This document shows positions 1 to 6,969 of a stretch of DNA of 8,375 bases, piece after piece. The notes under the pieces are model-generated. The model ran no database searches and was not told the origin of the DNA. It saw nothing but the letters and a program-made list of their open reading frames with translations. This DNA comes from Thermoprotei archaeon. Its GTDB lineage: Archaea; Thermoproteota; Thermoprotei_A; Sulfolobales; Ignisphaeraceae. Position 1 is the stretch's first letter. Every line of letters begins with the position of its first letter. The stretch spans positions 1 to 8,375 of the forward strand of contig QMXA01000027.1 of the NCBI GenBank assembly GCA_003661905.1, in the 5' to 3' direction. Position numbers and translations under genes: made by a program.

Positions 1-3000
1 GTCTCTTACCAGGTATTCTTATGAATCTCGTTATAACTACATTACTTATTAATGGAAGGAATGATATGGGGACATTTATTGGAGGTGTTGTAAGTCTCAT
101 AACCATAGACTCTATAGAGTCTCCATGGAATGTACATCCACCACCATGGCCTGTGTTGTGTAGTAGTATTGGTGTTTCACCACCGAAGAATGCTTCACTA
201 CTAGGTACAGATACATCATATACATAGCCATTATAGGGCTCTTTACTAACTTCTTTAATGGGTATTAGAATTATTTCATCACTAAGTACGGTTCTCAGCC
301 TATTAAGAATTGATTGCTCTTCATTCATATAGTTCCTCAGTTCATTTTTCATAATCCAGTACAGTATTTTTCTTGCTCTCTTCTTAGTTATGTATTTATT
401 CTTTTCTAATGCATATTTGTATTTTACGGGTAAGTGCTTTACACCTAGATTCCTCAATGCATTTCTCATAATTGAGACAGGTATTAGTTCATGAGGATAA
501 ACCCCTTTACTTCTAGGTTTAAGGAGTATGTGGACAATGTAGTTTGTATCTCTTTTTCCTCCTTGTTTGGTGATGTATGAATACATTCCATAGAATCTAG
601 CGAGCCATAATAATTCCTCAGCTAATTCTTTAGACTTTGTTACATATATAGCGTAACCTCTATCTTTAGATTCCCCTACCTTACATCCTTGGAGAAATGC
701 TTTAACTATATTAATTGTTGAATTCCATAGGAATTCAGGTATGTGTTTCTCTTCTGAATTGCCTTTCATAAGTTTCTCAAATACCATAGCAAGTAGTGGA
801 TGGCGAAATTCGTAGATATTATGATTGCCCTTACCATTAGCACGTGGCTTAATACTGAACCTATTCTCCATCACTTTAACGACTCTTCTTGCAACACTGT
901 TTTCTGATGAGTTGAATGTAAAGCATATCTTTCCATCTATACCAGGTTCCACGTATCCCCTCGCTAAGTAAGAACCTAGCACCAATGCTAATTCTTCATC
1001 TATATTCAAAAAAGCTGGGAGACATAAGTCATTGATACATATCCTAGCTTGCTCTAGTTCTCTATTAAGCAATTTACTACTCATTCTCTTAGTAATTTTA
1101 GTTCTTTCACCTGACCTCATAACGATCTCTACATTGTCTACATTCTGTAGAAGTTCTATGAGATTTATTTTCACTAAGGATTTTTGATTATTTCTTCTCG
1201 ATATGAAACTTATGAGTATTTCATTGGGTTTTAACTCACATACAGGTTTGGTTTTAATTTCAAGGGTATTTTCATCAAGTACAAATACGCTGTGGCTTGC
1301 TGTAGCTTTAAGCTCACCACCTCTATACCCTATTCTATATATCTCATTGGCTCTATGCCTTAGAACATACCTTATTGGAGCCCAAATAACATTTCCTTCA
1401 GTATTTAGTGTAAGAACTTCTAGACCTTGGACGCTTTTAGGTACGCGATCTTCACTAGGTTTATAGAAGTTATCGACTAATTTACCAATGGATATGAGGG
1501 TAATTACACCTCTATTTCTATCCCTTATAAGTATTGGTGTATCACCAGTTACTGAAGCTAGTGCTTGTACAAATACATAAGCTTCTTCACCTCTAATTTC
1601 ACCGACGATTATGAATTGTGCACGTTCTCTAAGAGATAACTTAACTAAGTCAAAAAGACCTATCTCTGTTTTTGCTTCGGCTAAGCTATAGACATGCCTA
1701 GCTACTAGTGGTTTCCAACCAATATGAGGTAATCTTAATTCAGGTGTATCTTCAATAGTTACAATCTTCCACGAGGGTGGGAGCATTGATGCTAATGCAT
1801 TAAGGAGAGTTGTATTATGAACTAATATCGTATTTACCTCAAAATTCTCTAAATTCGGAACTTCTATATCATAGACATAGTCAACATCACTATTAATAAT
1901 TTCAATACTTACTACCTTTTCCAAAATTATTTTAGAGTTCATAGATCCAGGATCTACAGTGTTGTTTTCCTTTAAAGACTTCGGAATTTCGAAGTTTAAT
2001 ACTCCTGAAACATAGTTACTGAGTTTCTCAATGCATTGTAGAGGCAAGGAAAGAATGTAAATTTCATTTGAATTATTTCTCTTAACCTCAATTGTTGGAT
2101 AGATATTAAATATAGCAAATATGTAAAGAAGCTCATGAACTGATCTGCTATTACTCAGCTCTAATCTTATAACATTTCTATCGATATAGCCACTACCATC
2201 AATTACTCCTAGTATAAATGATGCTAGCCATTCCTTACTCATGATCCAGGCTATATCAGGGAGTTTCTTATCAGAGCTATTAGCTATAAGAAGTGCTTTA
2301 AGTATTTTGGATACTGTATTGTCCAAATTCACTCTCATAGAGTTCTTGGCGTTATGGTTATTGTATTTGAAGCCAAGCTTATTTAGTGAGTATTCTAAGC
2401 GTTGTTTAACTCTTTGATCTCTGAGTTCTATACTTATAAATTCTCCATCATTATGATTATGAATCATAGAAATTCCTAATAGGTATCCAAATTCAGGTCT
2501 AAGCAATGAGCTTAGAGGAATTTGTTTGTCACTATATTTATCCGCTACATATATTTCATCTAAGTTAGTAAATTTATCAATTATTTGAGGATCTTTGAAT
2601 TTCCCTTTGGAATTCTTGATATTTAGTGATAATCCCTGCTTACTTGGTAGTTCTATAAGTAATCTCATTACCGTGGTTTCATTTGGTCTAGGTATATCTA
2701 TTGATGAAATTCCTACGAGGTAATCATCGCTTTTTATATTTAAAGGTCTAGCAATTCTTAACACATTATCTGAATTCATAACAAGTAGTGAATGGTCTTG
2801 AGTTACGATGATTTCTCTACCACTACTTAGCTTAATTTTCACAAGTTTCTCTGGGGATTTATGTCTGATGATATATTTAGGTCTAGCCCAAGTTATTTCA
2901 GATTTATTGATTGACAGTACTTTAATGTCTATGTTACTTAGCTCTATATACTCTATATCTCCTTCCTTAATCATGGGGGCTTTACTTCTTAGAATATTCC

Positions 3001-3910
3001 ACAGCTCTTCTATTGTTAATACTCTAGGTATATTATTCATCAATACAATTAATGTGCTCTTGGGATGTACGGATTTTCCACTAGCCATTTCACCGACTAT
3101 GAATATTGAGCCCTTGTTTTCTAGTAAAATCCACCAATAAGCTGCCATGAGTGATGAAATAGTTCCGAATTTAATGAGATGAGTTATAGTTAATGGCTCT
3201 TCTCTGAATTTTCTAATAGTCATACTTGAGCCAAAAGGTGTTACCTCTCTAGAGAATGTTATGCTAACTCTATGTTTTTCTGGGAGAGCACCTTCAGCTA
3301 CTGGAAAGGCTGTAGACACATGTTTCTTGGATTTATGGGCAACCATTGTTATGAGTCCATCGAGATATTCTTCTTCATCGAAAGCTAAGTTGGTTAGTAG
3401 CCAATCGAGGTATGAGTAATCTCTATGAAAAACTCTAATAGGTTTTCCAACTCCCTCAAGTGATATATCCTCAATTCTTGGATCTTTAATCAAGACATCG
3501 AGAGGGCCATAACCTATTACATCACGTACTATGTAGTACATTAATTTATCGAAGGACTTCTCAACAAGTTCTTTAATGCCTAGTTTTTTCGATGTTTCAA
3601 ATATGTGGCTCTTTATATATTCAATAGGATTTTCAATCTCAATAGGTTTAACTGTGAAGTATAGTGAATCCATAAGTATTTCATAGAGCTTTTCCTCCTC
3701 ATCATCTAGTTCAGGTTCTTCTATTATATAGTATCCCATTCCTTCGAATTCATATATGTATACTCTTGCATCACCAATGTCATAGGTTTCCAATAATTCT
3801 CCTTTCTTTATTAAATCTATGAAGGGTGAAAGTGAAGCTCTAACTAATTTAAATCTTCGTAGTGGGGGGGCTTCAATCCCTTTCCTTCTCCATAATTTAG
3901 TACTTTTCAA
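1..3910 (-). CDS. Archaeal type IV pilus / type II secretion ATPase (GspE/KlbA/ArlI superfamily) with two inteins, partial at the left edge
   Basis: This is the cytoplasmic motor ATPase that powers assembly of type IV pilus-like filaments. The frame is open for 1303 codons from a TTG start and leaves the window before its stop. Host residues are 1-279, 700-785 and 1253-1303; two inteins lie between them. Host motifs in order: N-terminal domain with YGPLD (about 134-138) and IEDIS (146-150); LPEKHR (209-214); TIRKF (231-235); Walker A GEMASGK (273-279) completed by Thr700; Asp box TIEDTPEL (718-725); Walker B IIVGEIRG (767-774); His box TGHGGGCTFH (1253-1262). Joined, these give 416 residues of an enzyme normally near 500, so roughly 80-120 C-terminal residues lie outside. 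The TTG start was chosen because it overlaps the upstream TGA as TTGA, a TAG in frame lies seven codons upstream, and there is no ATG before codon 58. Pilin neighbours favour a pilus over an archaellum; the exact subfamily is uncertain. Confidence 0.96.
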   Translation of the reverse strand, partial: MKSTKLWRRKGIEAPPLRRFKLVRASLSPFIDLIKKGELLETYDIGDARVYIYEFEGMGYYIIEEPELDDEEEKLYEILMDSLYFTVKPIEIENPIEYIKSHIFETSKKLGIKELVEKSFDKLMYYIVRDVIGYGPLDVLIKDPRIEDISLEGVGKPIRVFHRDYSYLDWLLTNLAFDEEEYLDGLITMVAHKSKKHVSTAFPVAEGALPEKHRVSITFSREVTPFGSSMTIRKFREEPLTITHLIKFGTISSLMAAYWWILLENKGSIFIVGEMASGKSVHPKSTLIVLMNNIPRVLTIEELWNILRSKAPMIKEGDIEYIELSNIDIKVLSINKSEITWARPKYIIRHKSPEKLVKIKLSSGREIIVTQDHSLLVMNSDNVLRIARPLNIKSDDYLVGISSIDIPRPNETTVMRLLIELPSKQGLSLNIKNSKGKFKDPQIIDKFTNLDEIYVADKYSDKQIPLSSLLRPEFGYLLGISMIHNHNDGEFISIELRDQRVKQRLEYSLNKLGFKYNNHNAKNSMRVNLDNTVSKILKALLIANSSDKKLPDIAWIMSKEWLASFILGVIDGSGYIDRNVIRLELSNSRSVHELLYIFAIFNIYPTIEVKRNNSNEIYILSLPLQCIEKLSNYVSGVLNFEIPKSLKENNTVDPGSMNSKIILEKVVSIEIINSDVDYVYDIEVPNLENFEVNTILVHNTTLLNALASMLPPSWKIVTIEDTPELRLPHIGWKPLVARHVYSLAEAKTEIGLFDLVKLSLRERAQFIIVGEIRGEEAYVFVQALASVTGDTPILIRDRNRGVITLISIGKLVDNFYKPSEDRVPKSVQGLEVLTLNTEGNVIWAPIRYVLRHRANEIYRIGYRGGELKATASHSVFVLDENTLEIKTKPVCELKPNEILISFISRRNNQKSLVKINLIELLQNVDNVEIVMRSGERTKITKRMSSKLLNRELEQARICINDLCLPAFLNIDEELALVLGSYLARGYVEPGIDGKICFTFNSSENSVARRVVKVMENRFSIKPRANGKGNHNIYEFRHPLLAMVFEKLMKGNSEEKHIPEFLWNSTINIVKAFLQGCKVGESKDRGYAIYVTKSKELAEELLWLARFYGMYSYITKQGGKRDTNYIVHILLKPRSKGVYPHELIPVSIMRNALRNLGVKHLPVKYKYALEKNKYITKKRARKILYWIMKNELRNYMNEEQSILNRLRTVLSDEIILIPIKEVSKEPYNGYVYDVSVPSSEAFFGGETPILLHNTGHGGGCTFHGDSIESMVMRLTTPPINVPISFLPLISNVVITRFIRIPGKR
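155..1555 (-). other. Intein 2 (467 aa), inserted just before the His box of the pilus ATPase
   Basis: A second in-frame protein-splicing element, precursor residues 786-1252. It opens with Ser786 in the classic block A form SVTGDTPILI, has block B TASH (870-873), and closes with YVYDVSVP (1229-1236) and PILLHN (1247-1252), followed by Thr1253. Excision joins FVQALA to TGHGGG, the usual ALA-TGHGG stretch of archaeal pilus ATPases. Its LAGLIDADG domain is degenerate: motif 1 is LGSYLARGYV (978-987), with Arg984 in place of the catalytic acid; the linker motif KHIPEFLW (1055-1062) is intact; motif 2, FLQGCKVGES (1072-1081), is hard to recognise, though Glu1080 could stand in for its Asp. The nuclease is probably inactive. 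It shares little visible sequence with intein 1 beyond the block motifs, which suggests independent acquisition. Confidence 0.95.
1814..3073 (-). other. Intein 1 (420 aa), inserted in the Walker A loop of the pilus ATPase
   Basis: An in-frame protein-splicing element, precursor residues 280-699. It starts with Ser280 (block A, SVHPKSTLIVLMN), has the block B motif TQDH (370-373), and ends with block F/G sequence VYDIEV (679-684) and ILVHN (695-699), followed by Thr700 as the +1 nucleophile. Removing it rebuilds GEMASGK-TTLLNAL, a perfect P-loop, which fixes the junctions. The middle holds a LAGLIDADG-type domain: motif 1 around YLLGISMIH (476-484), the linker motif KKLPDIAW (548-555), and motif 2 FILGVIDGSG (565-574). 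The catalytic acids are replaced by His484 and Ser573, so I infer the homing nuclease is dead while splicing is retained. A Ser1 / His-Asn / Thr+1 set is a standard class 1 splicing arrangement. Confidence 0.95.
3864..3870 (-). repeat. Seven-cytosine homopolymer in codons 14-16 of the ATPase
   Basis: On the coding strand seven C residues run through the codons for Ala14-Pro15-Pro16; on the plus strand this reads as seven G. It is a conspicuous C/G run in an AT-rich region, and it lies close to the start of a surface-structure gene. Slippage by one base would truncate the protein early. Whether it varies in length cannot be judged from one sequence. Confidence 0.6.
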
Positions 3911-4341
3911 CTCTGAACAACCCCGTCCCTAATTATGATCATATAACTATTACCTCTTGATGTAACAAGTATTATATTAATGTTTTCAGCACCTATAGCT
4001 ATTTGATAGGTAGTGCTTTGTCCTGGTGCTATAACTCTTTCAGATACTGGAGCTTCGTATAGAACTTCACTATCTAGATCGTGTATAAGTATAGTAACTA
4101 TATGAATTACTACAGAGCCTGAATTAGTTATTTTTATGGTTAGTGTTCCTTCAGTAATGTTATAATTAGCATCCACTATTAACTTCTCAAAAAGTCTATC
4201 TCTTTCTAAAGACTCCATGTAATGTATTGTATCAGCGTATGTTCCCAGTTGGTAAAAAGCCACCATGGTTATTGATATGATAGCTACTATAGCTATTATA
4301 AATAGAAGTGCACCTATTATATTCGATATTCCCCTCTTCAT
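3907..4341 (-). CDS. Type IV pilin-like protein (144 aa)
   Basis: A small secreted or membrane-anchored subunit of an archaeal pilus. It begins MKRGISNIIGALL: a short basic leader ending in Gly4, then a hydrophobic helix (about residues 5-29). This is the class III (prepilin-type) signal found in archaeal pilins; the expected cleavage is after Gly4. The remainder (about 50-144) is a beta-rich domain with alternating polar and hydrophobic strands, and it has no cysteines. The ATG start is supported by the near-perfect Shine-Dalgarno AGGTGGTC ending 4 bases upstream. The ATG overlaps the stop of the upstream pilin gene as ATGA, and this gene's own TGA overlaps the TTG of the ATPase, so the genes are likely translationally coupled. 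Major versus minor pilin cannot be decided from the sequence. Confidence 0.85.
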   Translation of the reverse strand: MKRGISNIIGALLFIIAIVAIISITMVAFYQLGTYADTIHYMESLERDRLFEKLIVDANYNITEGTLTIKITNSGSVVIHIVTILIHDLDSEVLYEAPVSERVIAPGQSTTYQIAIGAENINIILVTSRGNSYMIIIRDGVVQS

Positions 4342-4796
4342 ACTTGACCACCTACTACAAATTCATATATAAAGGCATTACCTAGCTCAGTGAATATCGT
4401 TATTGTATGTAGACCTTCTGGAAATGGATATGTTATTGATATAATAGCTAATCTATTATCTAGAGGTATGGTATAGTCAAGATCAGTACCTTCAATAGTT
4501 ACTACTCTGTAATAATCTCTATCAATAGGATTTCCATCAACGATTATGGTGTTTATAGTGATGGCTCTTTCGCCATAATTATAGACAACTATGTCTATGT
4601 ATGAATCACTTGAATACGAATAGATAAAGGCTAATCTCTCAAGAAGCATCTCTTTTCTCTGTGAGAATAGTTCTACTAATGCTCCTCGACTCTTCTCAAA
4701 ATACATAACGAAATTCGTTATATACATTATTAGAGCTGATACAGCTATGACAATAAGTATAATTGCTGCAACAATTTGTGATACTCCTTTTCTCAC
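4338..4796 (-). CDS. Type IV pilin-like protein (152 aa from the preferred GTG)
   Basis: A second short pilin-like subunit. From the preferred start it reads MRKGVSQIVAAIILIVIAV: basic leader, Gly4, then a hydrophobic helix of about 25 residues that would anchor it in the membrane and later form the filament core. A beta-rich C-terminal domain follows a polar helix (KSRGALVELFSQRKEM). Two GTG starts are possible. The one at 4805 overlaps the upstream stop as GTGA; the one at 4796 is preceded, with 5-base spacing, by AGGTGA, which matches the archaeal anti-SD exactly. I prefer 4796 because the resulting MRKG leader also matches MKRG and MRKA of the neighbouring pilins. The longer form adds only three residues (MKS). 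It contains no cysteine. Its partners are the flanking pilins and the ATPase. Confidence 0.84.
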   Translation of the reverse strand: MRKGVSQIVAAIILIVIAVSALIMYITNFVMYFEKSRGALVELFSQRKEMLLERLAFIYSYSSDSYIDIVVYNYGERAITINTIIVDGNPIDRDYYRVVTIEGTDLDYTIPLDNRLAIISITYPFPEGLHTITIFTELGNAFIYEFVVGGQV

Positions 4797-4801
4797 GGAT
4801 T

Positions 4802-4807
4802 TCACCT
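4802..4807 (-). promoter_or_regulatory. Shine-Dalgarno AGGTGA for the 152-aa pilin
   Basis: AGGTGA on the minus strand spans the stop codon of the upstream gene and ends 5 bases before the GTG at 4796. It argues for the shorter start and for coupled translation of the two pilin genes. Confidence 0.6.
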
Positions 4808-6016
4808 ATATAGTTCTGCATAGAGTGCTGTAAGCAGTGCTAATTTCCCTAGCTCTTCATCACTGAATTGTAGGAAGTATGGTGAGCCCCAATGTACGTA
4901 GAGTCCTTTACCTAGATTAAGTACGAATGATCCACTAAGTTTATCACATCTTGTGTAGAACAACCTATTTATCCATTCCTGGGGTACATGATGTGTTATG
5001 AGTGAGAAACGAATGTGCATAAAATCTGTGAGTTTATTAGCTATTTCTGAATACCCCAAATTACTAAGCCATGTTCTTAAATCAGGAATTTCAGCGGTAC
5101 TTGGATAAACATAGTACTGCTTACCACCACCGCAAGTTATAATACACCAATTCTTTTCTATGCCGAGGAAGTGTTTAATTCCGAATTTATGTAACATCAC
5201 CATTGCATTGCCATCTGATGCGTAGTAGAATGGATAGCCTGTTATGTGTGACCATATCCATCCATACTCTCTTACATTCTCACCTATCTTCTCTATGAAC
5301 TCATATGGATTACCTATGTATTCTGTTGGTATAGGTACTATGCCTCCAAATGGGTTGATAATCATTACGTTTCTGTATTCAGTGGGGTGTTCAACTATGT
5401 ATTTCCAATCCTCTAGATTATTGATTACTTTAGTTAATATTCCTAGATCTTCTACTATTTCGAGTATTCCATCAACTACTTTACTTACATTCTCCATGCT
5501 TCCTGCTTTATCTTTCCCATGTACGTGTCTAGGTTCTATGTGTAGCATGGTTGTTGGTGCTAATATTAGTACTTTGCCATTGAATAGTTGTATTCCTGTA
5601 CACTCAACTCCTACAGCATTTGAACCTCCATTCTTTAGCTCTACTATTTCTACAACGTATTTTTTACCTACTAGGAATTTACAGCCATACTTTCCTTCAA
5701 TTATTATGGTTTTGGTTGTTTTCGGAGGTATAGTTTCTATTTTACTTATTACCTCCTTGAACTCTGTGTATAGTTTTGTAACTATGTCTACTGGATAGTC
5801 ATTTCCATTATATACCTTGAGCACTAATCTTACATACCCATAGTGTTTAACAAGCTTGGCATCTACAATTTCAAGAGTACTTGCAGAGAATTGTGATAAT
5901 GAAGCTATTTGAGCGTAATATATGCTAGCTACAGCAATAACTATAGCTGTCAGAGTTATCGCTATGATTACTGGTGATACAGCTTTCCTCATAGTCATAG
6001 AGATTATATACCCCAT
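4802..6016 (-). CDS. Pilin-like protein with a large C-terminal domain (up to 404 aa)
   Basis: The N-terminus carries RKAVSPVIIAITLTAIVIAVAS, a class III prepilin-type signal (cleavage expected after Ala12) and transmembrane helix; the AVSPVI start is typical of archaeal pilin N-termini. Residues about 45-140 resemble an immunoglobulin-like beta domain. From about residue 147 a separate alpha/beta domain begins with VLILAPTTML and continues with NVMIINPFGG (216-225), a GWIWSHITGYPFYY stretch (252-265) and an HWGSPYF segment (375-381). The strand/helix order suggests a class I glutamine amidotransferase-like or flavodoxin-like fold, but no catalytic triad is evident. Five cysteines (112, 139, 291, 295, 357) could form disulfides outside the cell. 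It is the first gene of the pilin-ATPase run. Start is uncertain: ATGs at 6016, 5998 and 5992 are all in frame, and the last gives MRKA like its neighbours. Likely a minor pilin, tip adhesin or surface-anchored protein; function unknown. Confidence 0.8.
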   Translation of the reverse strand: MGYIISMTMRKAVSPVIIAITLTAIVIAVASIYYAQIASLSQFSASTLEIVDAKLVKHYGYVRLVLKVYNGNDYPVDIVTKLYTEFKEVISKIETIPPKTTKTIIIEGKYGCKFLVGKKYVVEIVELKNGGSNAVGVECTGIQLFNGKVLILAPTTMLHIEPRHVHGKDKAGSMENVSKVVDGILEIVEDLGILTKVINNLEDWKYIVEHPTEYRNVMIINPFGGIVPIPTEYIGNPYEFIEKIGENVREYGWIWSHITGYPFYYASDGNAMVMLHKFGIKHFLGIEKNWCIITCGGGKQYYVYPSTAEIPDLRTWLSNLGYSEIANKLTDFMHIRFSLITHHVPQEWINRLFYTRCDKLSGSFVLNLGKGLYVHWGSPYFLQFSDEELGKLALLTALYAELYR

Positions 6017-6097
6017 GACTATATCGTTTCAGAAATAATAACACCTACTATACATAGTTAAGGCTCTCCAAAATAAGAGAGGATATTACAGTATTCA
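6017..6097. other. 81-base gap between the 85-aa membrane protein gene and the pilin operon
   Basis: It holds the TATA-like element noted above and a weak 5-bp inverted repeat (CTCTC at 6064-6068, GAGAG at 6077-6081). No T-tract follows the repeat on the transcribed strand, so I cannot call a terminator. The gap could hold a separate promoter for the pilin genes. Confidence 0.4.
6033..6041 (-). promoter_or_regulatory. Possible TATA-like element upstream of the pilin genes
   Basis: TTATTATTT on the minus strand lies 17-25 bases before the ATG at 6016. An archaeal TATA box here would start transcription near 6011, giving a short leader ahead of the ATG at 5998 or 5992. It is the only AT-rich element in the 81-base gap that fits this spacing. 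No convincing Shine-Dalgarno precedes any of the three ATGs, which would suit a nearly leaderless message. Weak evidence. Confidence 0.3.
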
Positions 6098-6355
6098 TTA
6101 AGGCCTTGGTTTTAGTTTCGTAATTACTCTAGTAGTTGCGAGCAAAACGAAAAGTACTGTAACAGCAAGCCCGGCTGTGAAATATATCAATGCCTCTGAT
6201 AGTGCTTCAGGTCTTTCACGGAGCTTAGCTAAGTTCATTAATATAAATATGAATATTGCTGCAATAATCACTGAGGTAATTGCCATAGCTATGTCTATGT
6301 GTATTGTATTTGTTTTCCTCCCATGCTCCATGAATTCGAAAAATCCAGCCATCAT
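6098..6355 (-). CDS. Small two-helix membrane protein (85 aa), unknown function
   Basis: I do not recognise this protein. It has a polar start (MMAGFFEFMEHGRKTN), a first membrane helix at about residues 21-41, a charged loop KLRERPEALSE (44-54), a second helix at about 55-76 and a short basic tail ending KLKPRP. The positive-inside pattern cannot clearly orient it, because the loop and the tail are both basic. The start is supported by GAGGT (6361-6365) ending 5 bases upstream and overlapping the end of the preceding membrane gene, which stops 2 bases before this ATG. The two genes therefore form a coupled pair. An 81-base gap with no clear terminator separates it from the pilin genes, so a role in pilus assembly is possible but unproven. 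Confidence 0.75.
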   Translation of the reverse strand: MMAGFFEFMEHGRKTNTIHIDIAMAITSVIIAAIFIFILMNLAKLRERPEALSEALIYFTAGLAVTVLFVLLATTRVITKLKPRP

Positions 6356-6357
6356 AC

Positions 6358-6969
6358 TTAACCTCTTGTAGTTACTATAATTAATCTACTTGGTAATTTA
6401 ATGAAGTTTAGTGAGAGTGATATATATCCTACTGCACTTATCCAAAGTGCAACCATGTGTATTGGTACTAAGCCTGGTAGTAATGCTATTAAGTGGAGGA
6501 ATAGTGCTATGAATAAAGCTGCAGTTGAGATCTTAGCTAGGTAAGTTTCAACTAAGCGCATTACATAAATCACTGAAATTGCTGTGAGTAGTGCTATTAT
6601 TGTAGGGTATATAGCTGTAGCTATGTTAAGTGCTAGTGCTGCATATTTCATCTGAATTTCTCTGAGTCTAACAAAGAGCATGTAGTAAAGGATTATTGAG
6701 TATGTAGTGATTGCTAGAAATGGTACTGTTAGAAGAACTAAACCACAAATGCGTAGAGCTCTAAACCTCATATACTTACCAAGAGCTCTCCATGTAATAC
6801 CAGCTATGATCAATCCGGTAAATATTATTGGACCTGAGCATACTAATGCAAGAGCGGGTTTTTCATTCAGTATTGTGAATAGAATTATTGAGATGACGAG
6901 AAGTCCATAGCCAATTGATCCTAGAATCTTAACTCTCGGTAAGTATATGGCTACTTCCTCTACACTCAC
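6358..6969 (-). CDS. Polytopic membrane protein (203 aa), unknown function
   Basis: I do not recognise the family. The sequence is mostly hydrophobic with about six predicted membrane helices, near residues 15-34, 38-59, 72-100, 108-136, 145-165 and 168-190. There is a basic loop (RALGKYMRFRALR, 61-73) between helices 2 and 3 and another charged one (RLREIQMK, 101-108) between 3 and 4. No catalytic or transporter signature is visible. The start is GTG, supported by GGAG with 6-base spacing. The downstream 85-residue membrane protein begins 2 bases after the stop, so the two products may act as a pair in the membrane. The gene is transcribed divergently from the TldD-like gene. Confidence 0.78.
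   Translation of the reverse strand: MSVEEVAIYLPRVKILGSIGYGLLVISIILFTILNEKPALALVCSGPIIFTGLIIAGITWRALGKYMRFRALRICGLVLLTVPFLAITTYSIILYYMLFVRLREIQMKYAALALNIATAIYPTIIALLTAISVIYVMRLVETYLAKISTAALFIALFLHLIALLPGLVPIHMVALWISAVGYISLSLNFIKLPSRLIIVTTRG

Noticed and set aside
1203..1466. 87-codon plus-strand ORF
   Set aside because: Antisense to intein 2 coding sequence; composition is that of a reverse-frame shadow.
155..3073. Group I/II introns or insertion sequences as an explanation of the ATPase interruptions
   Set aside because: Both inserts are in frame without stops, and they carry Hint-type splicing motifs at both ends, which identifies them as inteins.
2808..3140. 110-codon plus-strand ORF across the Walker A region
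   Set aside because: Antisense to the ATPase and intein 1, which are supported by motifs; no independent sign of coding.
5244..5798. 184-codon plus-strand ORF inside the large pilin-like gene
   Set aside because: It is antisense to a well-supported gene, has low-complexity Ser/Thr/Pro/Ile composition and no ribosome binding site; it is a shadow frame.
6003..6010. TATATAAT on the minus strand as a TATA box
   Set aside because: It lies inside or just before the pilin start codons and would place transcription start inside the coding sequence.
3907..6016. Archaellum (arl) operon
   Set aside because: No archaellin, ArlF/G/H or other accessory gene is visible, and the small subunits look like general archaeal pilins.
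6064..6081. Inverted repeat CTCTC/GAGAG as a terminator
   Set aside because: Only a 5-bp stem with an 8-base loop and no T-run after it.
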